From contig CAYOVH010000011.1 in the NCBI GenBank assembly GCA_964407405.1, positions 1-15,904 of the forward strand: 15,904 nt of DNA, read 5' to 3'. The number at the start of each line of letters is the position of its first letter. The first letter of the stretch is position 1. This document shows positions 6,629 to 14,029 of this stretch, piece after piece. This DNA comes from JASLCR01 sp964407405 (GTDB taxonomy: Bacteria; Patescibacteriota; Saccharimonadia; Saccharimonadales; Saccharimonadaceae). The translations under genes were made by a program, and so were the position numbers. The notes under the pieces are model-generated. The model searched no databases. It had not been told where the DNA came from and saw nothing but the letters and a program-made list of their open reading frames with translations.

Positions 6629-7386
6629 CCTGCCTCCGCTACTACTCCATCTTGGGATGATGCACGAGCATGAATTGTGACACTCATGCGCTGCCCCGAG
6701 AATGATGCACCAGGATCAAGGCACATTTTTGCATTTTCCTCACTGCCAGCCGTAGCTACATCAAACATTTTGTTAAAATCATCGGTATTCGTCTTGCGCA
6801 CATACGTATAGACTGTGCCATCAATCGGTGAGCGGACGATAGCAATATCAAAATCTGTCGCAAATGAAGCCTTGCCATCATCACCCTCATAGATTGTTGC
6901 ACCCCACGGCACAATGAGCTCGGCATCCGACAAGCCCATGTCGGTATTTATCACTGTCACTTTGTACGGATCGCGAAGTACATCCAGCAACGTGTCGTCT
7001 GACTGTGGCTGTACAGGATTGCTTGGTTCACGGCCAATGATTGATTGCACCGTAAGCTTCGTTTCATCCTGCAGCGTCGTGCGGACAGACACTAATCGTC
7101 CAAGTATCACGCAATCTGACTGGCCTCTCGGTGTCGGCGCTCCTACCCCTTCGGTTACACTTGCATCTTCACAGTGAAGCTCTTGGCTCCGCTCGTTTTC
7201 CACGTTGTACACCAGATTGTACTGCTGCTGCAAAAACGACTGAAGCGTCACGACGCTATCACGGTAGCGCTCGGTATTAACCTTCGTGGCCCACCCCGCC
7301 ATGAGAAGTGCAGCCAACAATCCGGAAATCGCCAAAAATAGCATTACCTCAATGATCGTAAAGCCGCGTTGTTTTGCGTTAGTCAT
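6622..7386 (-). CDS. FimT/GspH-like minor prepilin
   Basis: A 254-aa protein with leader MTNAKQRG8, then FTIIEVMLFLAISGLLAALL, Glu13 being mature +5. This is a canonical type IV prepilin signal to be cut by the upstream-encoded PilD. After the helix comes a TERYRDSVVTLQSFLQQQYN stretch typical of GspH/FimT proteins, then a beta-rich domain with four cysteines (72, 92, 222, 254), the last being the final residue. As first gene of the minor-pilin set it matches FimT/GspH (U) order. It starts 10 nt after pilD without a Shine-Dalgarno site; instead a consensus extended -10 overlaps the pilD stop codon, so it may be transcribed as a leaderless mRNA. Confidence 0.8.
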   Translation of the reverse strand: MTNAKQRGFTIIEVMLFLAISGLLAALLMAGWATKVNTERYRDSVVTLQSFLQQQYNLVYNVENERSQELHCEDASVTEGVGAPTPRGQSDCVILGRLVSVRTTLQDETKLTVQSIIGREPSNPVQPQSDDTLLDVLRDPYKVTVINTDMGLSDAELIVPWGATIYEGDDGKASFATDFDIAIVRSPIDGTVYTYVRKTNTDDFNKMFDVATAGSEENAKMCLDPGASFSGQRMSVTIHARASSQDGVVAEAGC

Positions 7387-7395
7387 GCTGGGTTA

Positions 7396-7404
7396 ATTAT
7401 AGCA
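7396..7404 (-). promoter_or_regulatory. Extended -10 promoter overlapping the pilD stop
   Basis: The minus strand reads TGC followed by TATAAT. The last pilD codons ATG-CTA-TAA supply most of this element. It ends 9 nt before the fimT-like ATG at 7386, so transcription would start near 7389 with a leader of about 3 nt. It would drive the four minor-pilin genes. Confidence 0.6.
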
Positions 7405-8296
7405 TAAGCATGTTGCTAGCAAGCGTATTCACCAGTGTCGTATAGCCATCTACTATCCCGTAGCCGTAGAAAAGTGCGATGAAAAAACCTACGATCAACA
7501 TTGGGCCGAATGGTACGTGAGTCTTGCGAGATATTCTTTTGGTAATAAGCCCTGGCAATACTACAAATAGCCCGATAAAATTTGCCAAAAATAGCGTCAA
7601 AAACGCCAATTTCCAATCACCAAGTAATAGTCCGAGCACCAGCCCCAGTTTGACATCACCAAATCCGACCCAACCGCCACGAGATACAAGCCAGAGCATC
7701 AGATACAACCCGCCCAGCAGCATGACAGCGCCAAATGTCGATATGACAGCAACTAATGGCTCGGAGGCCATCGAGATTTGCCACACAGCGACGATCAGCG
7801 CCAAACCGATCAATGGAAACATCACCTTGTCGGGAAGCAAAAACCACTTACTGTCATAGGCCAGCAGTATCATCATCATAACAAGTATCACTGCCCAGAC
7901 GAGCAGCATCGGCCAGCTGACCATAGCATATGAGGTCGTCCAGTAGTGATAAAACAGCACAAAAAGTACTGCTGTACTGATCTCCATGAGCGGCTCAAAC
8001 CAACCGATAGGTTTTTTGCAGTAGCGACACTTCCCTTTGGTGCTCAGCCAGCTGGCGAGCGGCAATAGATCGTACCACGCCAGCTCGTGGTGGCAGTGCA
8101 GGCATTGCGAGCGGTCGTTTTTCAGTGGGCGCTTGGTAAGCGGAAGAAGTTTCTTGAGTTCTTTTTCGCTATATTCTTCGCCCGCGGTTTTGTCTTCGAC
8201 AAGCTGACGTGCCCTGAGGCGCCATACAGTCGCCCCAGCAAAACTGCCCATCGCCAAGCCAAAAAACCCTGCTACCAAAAACGCTATAGCTATCAT
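7397..8296 (-). CDS. pilD: Prepilin peptidase / N-methyltransferase
   Basis: A 299-aa multi-pass membrane aspartyl protease that cuts prepilin leaders after glycine and N-methylates the new first residue. The N-terminal cytoplasmic domain has two zinc-binding pairs, C65/C68 (CLHC) and C90/C93 (CRYC), found in bifunctional enzymes. The catalytic aspartates are D148 (AYDSKWFLLPD) and D214 in the signature GFGDVKLG. About seven or eight hydrophobic segments are seen, the first at 1-24. It would process the pilin and pseudopilins on either side of it. The ATG at 8296 lacks a Shine-Dalgarno site and lies 8 nt from an extended -10. The spacer between zinc pairs and first helix (about 30-60) is charged and somewhat long. 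Confidence 0.96.
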   Translation of the reverse strand: MIAIAFLVAGFFGLAMGSFAGATVWRLRARQLVEDKTAGEEYSEKELKKLLPLTKRPLKNDRSQCLHCHHELAWYDLLPLASWLSTKGKCRYCKKPIGWFEPLMEISTAVLFVLFYHYWTTSYAMVSWPMLLVWAVILVMMMILLAYDSKWFLLPDKVMFPLIGLALIVAVWQISMASEPLVAVISTFGAVMLLGGLYLMLWLVSRGGWVGFGDVKLGLVLGLLLGDWKLAFLTLFLANFIGLFVVLPGLITKRISRKTHVPFGPMLIVGFFIALFYGYGIVDGYTTLVNTLASNMLML

Positions 8297-8304
8297 CTAC
8301 TAGT

Positions 8305-8313
8305 ATTCTACCA
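8305..8313 (-). promoter_or_regulatory. Extended -10 promoter of pilD (leaderless)
   Basis: The minus strand reads TGG followed by TAGAAT (one mismatch to consensus), ending 8 nt before the pilD ATG. Transcription would start near 8298. No good -35 hexamer is seen at 16-18 bp. Confidence 0.55.
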
Positions 8314-8390
8314 CGAAAATCGAATGTAGCATTGTCGGGGAATATCAAGAGAGTAAACTACGCAAGGACCTTCTAGGCTGACCAAACTTT

Positions 8391-8425
8391 ATATAATGGA
8401 GCACTGTAAAAGTGCTCCATTATAT
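8391..8425 (-). terminator. 15-bp perfect hairpin downstream of pilA
   Basis: 8391-8405 (ATATAATGGAGCACT) pairs perfectly with 8411-8425 around a 5-base loop. It begins 22 nt past the pilA stop and about 85 nt before pilD, so it probably ends or protects the pilA transcript. The RNA after the stem (AAAGUUUGG) lacks a proper U-tract, so a classical intrinsic terminator is not certain; an mRNA-stabilising 3' hairpin is the alternative. The remaining bases of the 150-bp pilA-pilD gap hold the pilD promoter and nothing else I can name. Confidence 0.6.
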
Positions 8426-8446
8426 TCCTTGCGGGCTATACTAGCT

Positions 8447-8899
8447 CTACGCGTCCGCACAAACAACAGCGTTACTTGCTTCAAGTCTCACGTACACAGC
8501 GGCACTTCTCTGTTGAGAGGAGCCGAGCTTTTCTCCGCCACTCTCATCACACTTATGTTCCAAGACGATCTTTACCGTATCGGTGGTGACACTATTTATG
8601 CCGCTCTGATCAGTTGCTAAGTCAACATCGTCTACATCGTATTGATTTAGGTTTTTAATGTAGTCCGTTCGAAGTGAGTCAAGATCATCGGCCTTAGGCA
8701 GGCTGCCCCTATGGTTGCCTGTCCATGCATTAACTGCAGATACAATTGTATTTTGGTCATTCTTCCTGGCCGTGTCCCGCTGTCCGCGCTGCAATGCAGG
8801 AAGTGCCACAAAGATCATGAGAAAGATCAGGGCTGCGATAGCCAGCACGAGGACGACCTCGATGATCGTAAATCCTTTTTCTTGTTTCTGTACGTTCAT
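8447..8899 (-). CDS. pilA: Type IV prepilin, probable major pilin
   Basis: A 150-aa prepilin with leader MNVQKQEKG9, then FTIIEVVLVLAIAALIFLM, where Glu14 is mature +5. The leader is short and basic as in type IVa pilins. The long N-terminal helix continues through ALQRGQRDTARKND. C117 and C147 near the C terminus can form the disulfide-bounded D-region typical of major pilins. It is the smallest pilin here, encoded next to pilC with its own promoter and followed by a strong hairpin, all of which suits the abundant fibre subunit. The ATG at 8899 follows AGGTGGG by 8 nt. Whether it is the only major pilin of the genome cannot be seen. Confidence 0.85.
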   Translation of the reverse strand: MNVQKQEKGFTIIEVVLVLAIAALIFLMIFVALPALQRGQRDTARKNDQNTIVSAVNAWTGNHRGSLPKADDLDSLRTDYIKNLNQYDVDDVDLATDQSGINSVTTDTVKIVLEHKCDESGGEKLGSSQQRSAAVYVRLEASNAVVCADA

Positions 8900-8943
8900 A
8901 TGTGTTTCCCACCTTTCTATGAACTTGCGAATTGTCTACTATC

Positions 8944-8956
8944 CGGCATAATGCCG
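8944..8956 (-). promoter_or_regulatory. Palindrome in the pilA leader
   Basis: CGGCAT and ATGCCG flank a single A, giving two 6-bp arms. It lies immediately after the predicted pilA transcription start (near 8959), about 45 nt before the ATG. It could be an operator or a small 5' hairpin with a 5-bp stem. Confidence 0.4.
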
Positions 8957-8965
8957 CTTATGGAT

Positions 8966-8995
8966 AATATACTCCACTACGAGGGGTCTTGTCTA
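8966..8995 (-). promoter_or_regulatory. Promoter of pilA
   Basis: On the minus strand TAGACA (8990-8995, five of six matches to consensus) and TATATT (8966-8971, five of six) are 18 bp apart, in the 99-bp gap between pilC and pilA. The start would be near 8959, leaving about 60 nt of leader with a good ribosome-binding site. Confidence 0.65.
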
Positions 8996-8998
8996 TAG

Positions 8999-10210
8999 CT
9001 AGACGCCGACATTGTTGACGAGGCCGTAGATCGGCAAGAGGATCGCACCCACTAGTCCTCCGGCGACAATAGCAAGTACTACCATCAGGATAGGCTCTAT
9101 GGCCGTCGATAGCGATTTGATTTCTTCGTCGAGCTCGTCTTCGTAGACCTGGGCTGCCTTGCCGAGCATTTCATCGATCTTGCCCGATTTTTCACCGATG
9201 CTGATCATTTGAGGGATAAAAGGCAATATGTAATCTTCCGGCTTGAGCGCATCAGAGAGTGCCTTGCCGCCTTTGACCTTCTCAGCTGCATTCAGCACAG
9301 ATTTCTCGACAATAGTGTTGTTGACCGCCTGACCAGTGATCTTGAGCATATCAAGCATCGGCACGCCCGTATTGAGCAGCGTTTGGCCAGTACGGGCAAG
9401 CCGTGCCATGTAGAGCTTGCGGAACATCTCACCAAAAAGTGGCACGTTGAGCTTGAACAAATCTTTTGCTTTGATGCCGCCCTCAGTCTTGAGGTAACTC
9501 CTTAGATATACACCGCCCACAATAGCAGCAAGCCCTACGGCCCATCCGAAGTGTATGAGGAAATTGGCCGTGCCTACCATCATTTGGGTGATGAACGGCA
9601 ATGACTGATTGAGATCCTTGTAAAGCTTTTCCACTTGCGGCACAACTACCACAAGCATGAAGACAACCACTGCCATGATCACCCCGAGAACGATCACAGG
9701 ATAGACCATCGCCCCGCGGATTTTGCTCATCATGGCCGCATCTTTTTCCTGCTGAGAAGCGATCTGGCGCAATGCCCCATCGAGCGTTCCGGAAGCTTCA
9801 CCAGCCTTTACGAGTGCCAAGAAGACATTATTAAAAACATTTGGATGCTTGGAGAACGAATCTGCCAACGATTTACCACCCTCAACTGATGCAACGATAT
9901 CCTCGATCACTGCCTGGAGCTTTTTGTTCTCCGTCTGCTCAAGAACCGTATGCAGGCTCTGTGAGAGAGGTAGCCCAGCACCAATAAGCGTCGAGAGCTG
10001 GCGAGTAAAGACGACTTTGTCTTTTACAGTGATGCGGCCTGTCAGCCTGGCAAGAAAGCTTCCGCTTTCGTCTATCTCTTTGATATCATGCGGGGTAAAG
10101 CCCTGGGCGAGCAAAAGCTTGGCAGCTGCATTTTCACTATCTGCCTGTACGGTCGCCTTGATGACCTTGCCAGTCGCCGTGTCTTTCGCTTCGTAGCTAA
10201 ACTTCTTCAC
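8999..10210 (-). CDS. pilC: Type IV pilus platform protein PilC (GspF family)
   Basis: A 403-aa inner-membrane platform protein that couples the PilB/PilT motors to pilin addition and removal; the length is normal. It starts with the conserved FSYEAKD strand. Two repeated GspF domains follow at about 64-190 and 266-392, with motifs FTRQLSTLIGAGLPL and LARTGQTLLNTGVPM at their starts and GEKSGKIDEML near residue 339. Membrane segments are at about 168-191, 215-236 and 372-396. The start codon is GTG at 10210, with GAAGG about 8 nt upstream and 10 nt after the pilT stop. It follows pilB and pilT in the same run. Confidence 0.96.
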   Translation of the reverse strand: MKKFSYEAKDTATGKVIKATVQADSENAAAKLLLAQGFTPHDIKEIDESGSFLARLTGRITVKDKVVFTRQLSTLIGAGLPLSQSLHTVLEQTENKKLQAVIEDIVASVEGGKSLADSFSKHPNVFNNVFLALVKAGEASGTLDGALRQIASQQEKDAAMMSKIRGAMVYPVIVLGVIMAVVVFMLVVVVPQVEKLYKDLNQSLPFITQMMVGTANFLIHFGWAVGLAAIVGGVYLRSYLKTEGGIKAKDLFKLNVPLFGEMFRKLYMARLARTGQTLLNTGVPMLDMLKITGQAVNNTIVEKSVLNAAEKVKGGKALSDALKPEDYILPFIPQMISIGEKSGKIDEMLGKAAQVYEDELDEEIKSLSTAIEPILMVVLAIVAGGLVGAILLPIYGLVNNVGV

Positions 10211-10220
10211 CTAGTGCCTT

Positions 10221-11291
10221 CTACCCTCGCATCAAACGTTCAAGCTCTGTTAGATCAACTGCAAAATTACGCGCTTCATCAAAGGTAACCGTACCAGCTT
10301 GTACGAGATTGGCCAAAGTACGATCCATAGTCTGCATCCCCTGGTCGGCACCAGTCTGAATGACGGCATCGAGTTGATGCGACTTACCTTCACGAATAAT
10401 ATTGCGTACTGCAGGATTAGCGATCAAAACCTCCGCTGCGACCACGCGTCCACCACCAATAGCCGGTACAAGTCGTTGTGAACAAATCGCCATCAAGATA
10501 TTGCTGAGCTGCGCACGAATCTGCGGCTGCTGATGCGGCGGGAAGACATCGATCATACGGTCGATCGACTGGGCCGCTGAATTTGTGTGGAGCGTTGCAA
10601 AGACAAGGTGTCCTGTCTCTGCAATAGTGATTGCGGCCGAGATAGTCTCAAGGTCGCGCATCTCACCGATCAGCACAACATCTGGGTCTTGACGGAGACT
10701 GGAGCGCAGTGCTGCTGAGAATGAATAGGTATCGTAGTGCACTTCACGTTGCACGACAACAGATTTTTTTGACCTGTGAGTAAATTCGATCGGATCTTCG
10801 ATTGTGATGATATGATCAGCTCGCTCGCTATTGATCTTGTCTACCAGTGCCGCGAGGGTCGTCGACTTACCTGAGCCAGTTGGCCCCGTTACCAGTACCA
10901 AACCACGCGGATAATCGGCAAAATTCATCACCACTGGCGGCATGCCAAGCTCTGTGACACTCTTGATCTCATTTGGGATCAAACGAAGTGCAGCCGCAAG
11001 ATTGCCGCGCTCATGAAACGCATTGACACGAAATCGACCGAGATTGCCAAAAGCAAACGAAAAATCGAACTCTTTGTCTTTGTTGAGAATCTGTTGCTGT
11101 TCTTGATCGAGAATGGCATAGACAAGCGACTCAACCTTTGATTCATCGAGCGCATCATAGCCCATAATCGGCACCAGAGACCCATCAACGCGAAGCATCG
11201 GTGGCAGACCAACTTGTAAATGAAGATCTGACGCCCGTTTTTTGACGACTTCTTCAAGGAGTAATTCGATCCTGAGATTTTGCGTATCCAT
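10221..11291 (-). CDS. pilT: Pilus retraction ATPase PilT
   Basis: A 356-aa hexameric cytoplasmic ATPase that powers pilus disassembly. Visible parts are ASDLHLQVG near the N terminus, Walker A GPTGSGKST (136-144), Asp box ITIEDPIEF (162-170), Walker B VVLIGEMRD (205-213), His box TGHLVFATLHTNSA (226-239), and the PilT-specific AVRNIIREGK motif (294-303) required for retraction in studied PilT proteins. I chose the ATG at 11291 (AGGTGG upstream) over the in-frame GTG at 11300, which falls inside that ribosome-binding site. It is 30 nt after pilB. Its presence suggests dynamic pili able to twitch or take up DNA. Confidence 0.96.
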   Translation of the reverse strand: MDTQNLRIELLLEEVVKKRASDLHLQVGLPPMLRVDGSLVPIMGYDALDESKVESLVYAILDQEQQQILNKDKEFDFSFAFGNLGRFRVNAFHERGNLAAALRLIPNEIKSVTELGMPPVVMNFADYPRGLVLVTGPTGSGKSTTLAALVDKINSERADHIITIEDPIEFTHRSKKSVVVQREVHYDTYSFSAALRSSLRQDPDVVLIGEMRDLETISAAITIAETGHLVFATLHTNSAAQSIDRMIDVFPPHQQPQIRAQLSNILMAICSQRLVPAIGGGRVVAAEVLIANPAVRNIIREGKSHQLDAVIQTGADQGMQTMDRTLANLVQAGTVTFDEARNFAVDLTELERLMRG

Positions 11292-11321
11292 ATTTCCCAC
11301 CTATCTTTTCTATTCGGCTCT

Positions 11322-13085
11322 TTATGCCGTTTCTGCCGCTACACGGTTGACTTCTTCCAGGGTCGTCAATCCGGTCAATGATTTGAGATACCCATCCTGA
11401 CGCATCGTGATCATTCCCTGAGCGATTGCTTGACGCTGAATCTCTGCGCTCGTGGCCCGCTTGACAATAAGGCTCTGGATTTCTTCTGTAACATCCATCA
11501 CTTCATATAGTCCTGCACGCCCCGAATAACCGCGCGGTGTCTGAGGAGTATCTTTCCCCTTGACTAAAGTATAAGCGTTTTGCCCTGCAAGTGGCAAGTC
11601 TTTGTAGCCAAGATCGGCCGAAACCTGAGCGATCTGCTCTTTTGTCTGCGGAAGCAGATGGCCTATTGTCGCAGTAATATTTTGCGTCTCAATTGGTGTC
11701 GAGTTATAGGCATCGCGCTTTGGCGACACGCGCCGCACCAAACGCTGACCAATGATAGTATTTACTGTCGATGCAATCAAAAATGGCTCAACACCCATAT
11801 CAAGCAGACGCGGCAACACTCCGGCAGCCGAATTTGTGTGAAGTGTCGAAAACACTAAGTGTCCTGTCAAAGCTGCCTGCACCGCCAAATTTGCCGTCTC
11901 AGCATCACGAATCTCTCCAACCATGATAATATTTGGGTCTTGGCGAAGAATCGAGCGTAGACCACTGGCAAATGTCAAACCTACATCAGCATTTACCTGA
12001 ATCTGATTGACCCCGTCCATCTTGTACTCTACTGGGTCTTCGAGTGTCACGATATTGACCGATTCGTCTTTCACCTCTTTGATCAGAGCATAGAGGCTGG
12101 TTGACTTACCCGATCCCGTTGGACCAGAAGTCAAAACCATACCATTTGGGCGTCGAATACCTTTTTGGATCGTCCTGAGCGCACGTCCAGCATAACCCAT
12201 CTGCTCGAGATCAAAACTATTGCCAGATTTGTCGAGAAGACGAATCACCACCTGTTCGCCCCAGACAACCGGGCTGACAGCAATACGAAGATCGACTTCC
12301 TTGTCGGCTACCTGAATCGTAAACTGACCGTCCTGAGGCGTACGATGTTCATCGATCTTGAGGCTGGAAAGAATTTTGATGCGGCTCACGAGCGCCGGCT
12401 CAATTGATTTTGGCAACTGCATGATTTCACGCAGCACTCCATCAACACGACAGCGAATCTTGAGCGCTTTTTCGAGAGGTTCGATATGAATATCTGAGGC
12501 TTTTGTCTTGACGGCATATTCGAGAATTGTCGAAAGCGCCCGCGAAATCGGCGAGTCTTGTACAATTGTCTTGATATTTGTCTGCGAAGATGTCGCCTCT
12601 GCTTCTTCTGATGCAACCGCAGCCGCATCGACACTCGAAAGATCGGTCTTATACTGATCGAGAACATGTCGAATCCCCTCCTCTGAAGCCATAAAAACTT
12701 TTAGCGGTCGCTGGATAAGACTTGAGAGATAATCAACTGCTTGGACATTGTTTGCATCGACCATCGCAACTGCGAGCCGGTTCTGCACCTCTGCCAGGGG
12801 GACTGCCATAAAACGCTCGGCAATATCCTCAGGAAGTAGCCCCAGAATCTGCTCGCTGATCATCACATTGCGCAGATTGACATAAGGTACACCTGAGACT
12901 TGCGCCGTGGCATGAGTCAGCAGCTCTTCGTCCACAGCCCCTTTTTCGACAAGTAGGCCGATGATTGGCTTACCGACTTTAGCAGCTTCTTCGCGGGCTG
13001 CAGCAATTACTTGACTTTCCAAAAGCCCTTCACCGACAAGCGTGTCAAGAAGCTTATCTTGGAGCTCATCGGTCAATAATGCCAT
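11322..13085 (-). CDS. pilB: Pilus extension ATPase PilB, without zinc motif
   Basis: A 587-aa cytoplasmic ATPase that powers pilin polymerisation. An MshEN/GspE N-domain spans about 1-145, then an acidic linker (151-170), and the ATPase core with Walker A GPTGSGKST (321-329), Asp box VTLEDPVEY (346-354), Walker B IIMVGEIRD (386-394) and His box TGHLVFSTLHTNSA (407-420). The usual CxxC...CxxC zinc-binding region after QRLVRRV (about 455-520) contains no cysteine at all; SPKRDA and KDTPQTPRGYSGRAG stand in its place. The only cysteine in the protein is C212. The ATG at 13085 has GAGAGGG 6 nt upstream. It lies 15 nt after the small membrane protein gene. Confidence 0.96.
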   Translation of the reverse strand: MALLTDELQDKLLDTLVGEGLLESQVIAAAREEAAKVGKPIIGLLVEKGAVDEELLTHATAQVSGVPYVNLRNVMISEQILGLLPEDIAERFMAVPLAEVQNRLAVAMVDANNVQAVDYLSSLIQRPLKVFMASEEGIRHVLDQYKTDLSSVDAAAVASEEAEATSSQTNIKTIVQDSPISRALSTILEYAVKTKASDIHIEPLEKALKIRCRVDGVLREIMQLPKSIEPALVSRIKILSSLKIDEHRTPQDGQFTIQVADKEVDLRIAVSPVVWGEQVVIRLLDKSGNSFDLEQMGYAGRALRTIQKGIRRPNGMVLTSGPTGSGKSTSLYALIKEVKDESVNIVTLEDPVEYKMDGVNQIQVNADVGLTFASGLRSILRQDPNIIMVGEIRDAETANLAVQAALTGHLVFSTLHTNSAAGVLPRLLDMGVEPFLIASTVNTIIGQRLVRRVSPKRDAYNSTPIETQNITATIGHLLPQTKEQIAQVSADLGYKDLPLAGQNAYTLVKGKDTPQTPRGYSGRAGLYEVMDVTEEIQSLIVKRATSAEIQRQAIAQGMITMRQDGYLKSLTGLTTLEEVNRVAAETA

Positions 13086-13100
13086 GCGTAGCCCTCTCTA

Positions 13101-13325
13101 TCAATTTGTCCCGCCAATAGTGACATCGACGGTTGGGTTAATTGCATCTTTATTGAATATCTTTGGATCAGGCTTGGCGACCTCTGCAGAATATTTCTCG
13201 ATCGTTTTTACCTTCACTGGGTCATTTGACAGCTTGAGACCAGGAATCGCACTCACAATTCCATAAGCCACCGCAGCACTGACCGCGACGATCAAGATGA
13301 TCATTGCTATGTCTGTCTTTTTCAT
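13101..13325 (-). CDS. Small single-pass membrane protein of the T4P operon
   Basis: I do not recognise this 74-aa protein. It has a basic start (MKKTD), one membrane helix at about 6-28 (MIILIVAVSAAVAYGIV), and an outside tail of about 45 residues rich in Lys, Asp and Pro ending in VDVTIGGTN, without cysteines or a lipobox. Its ATG overlaps the pilO stop by 4 nt (ATGA), with AGGTGGG 6 nt upstream, and pilB starts 15 nt after its end. The position is where diderm loci carry pilP, but it lacks the lipoprotein signal and size of PilP. A role in the PilM-N-O alignment complex, or in linking it to PilB/PilC, is inferred from context only. Confidence 0.75.
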   Translation of the reverse strand: MKKTDIAMIILIVAVSAAVAYGIVSAIPGLKLSNDPVKVKTIEKYSAEVAKPDPKIFNKDAINPTVDVTIGGTN

Positions 13326-14029
13326 GATTTGCCCACCTTTTTCTTTGTAGTAGAGCTACTGGTTGACGGCTTGATGAGTTCCTCTTTGAGTTCTACCTTG
13401 ACCTCGGGCGCATAGTACGCAACACCCGTCACACTCAAGGTAATCGAGCGAGATTGCTGCTCAATCACGACCTGTCGCGGTTCAAATACTCTGATCGACC
13501 GCTCAAGATTGCTGAGCACTGTTGCAATCTGATTCGCATTTCCAGCACTGACCTTGAATGAAAATTCTATCTCGCTCTTGCCCGTCCCGCTTCCCGAAGA
13601 GCCATCGCTACTCGCGTCACCAGGGTCTAGCGATTCGATCGTTACTCCTTGTACATTGAGCAGCTTTTGCTTCAATGATGCTCCAAGTGCATTGGTATTT
13701 CGCTGCGAAGGAAGTGCATCCAGCACTACAGAGAGCGGTTCTGCCTCATCTAGTTTTGGCGTATCGAGCAATGCTTGATCGGTATTTCGTTCACGAATCG
13801 ATGCCTTGAGTTGATCGACAATTTCGTTGTTATTCTTTAGATTGGCGACCGTTTCACTCTTTTTGGAGATAATACGCTGATTGAATACCATGCGCTCAAA
13901 AATCGATATCGATAGCACAACGGCAATCGCCACGATAGCCCCGGCAATCGCTACCCAAAGGAACATCATCTTGCCAGTATTTTCGATCTGCTGACGTTTG
14001 CGAAGTGATATATTATTTTCTGCCGCCAT
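13322..14029 (-). CDS. pilO: PilO-like alignment-complex protein
   Basis: A 235-aa bitopic protein with a cytoplasmic N terminus, one membrane segment at about 21-44, a coiled coil (about 46-85, KKSETVANLKNNNEIVDQLK), then an alpha/beta domain with the strand-rich end typical of PilO (ITLSVTGVAYYAP). A low-complexity Ser/Gly stretch lies near residues 140-150, and a Ser/Thr/Lys tail ends it. PilO pairs with PilN to connect the cytoplasmic PilM ring and motor to the pilus. Its ATG overlaps the pilN stop by one base (TAATG), with GGGAGG 7 nt upstream. Sequence similarity to PilO is weak, as usual, so the call rests on topology and order. Confidence 0.85.
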   Translation of the reverse strand: MAAENNISLRKRQQIENTGKMMFLWVAIAGAIVAIAVVLSISIFERMVFNQRIISKKSETVANLKNNNEIVDQLKASIRERNTDQALLDTPKLDEAEPLSVVLDALPSQRNTNALGASLKQKLLNVQGVTIESLDPGDASSDGSSGSGTGKSEIEFSFKVSAGNANQIATVLSNLERSIRVFEPRQVVIEQQSRSITLSVTGVAYYAPEVKVELKEELIKPSTSSSTTKKKVGKS

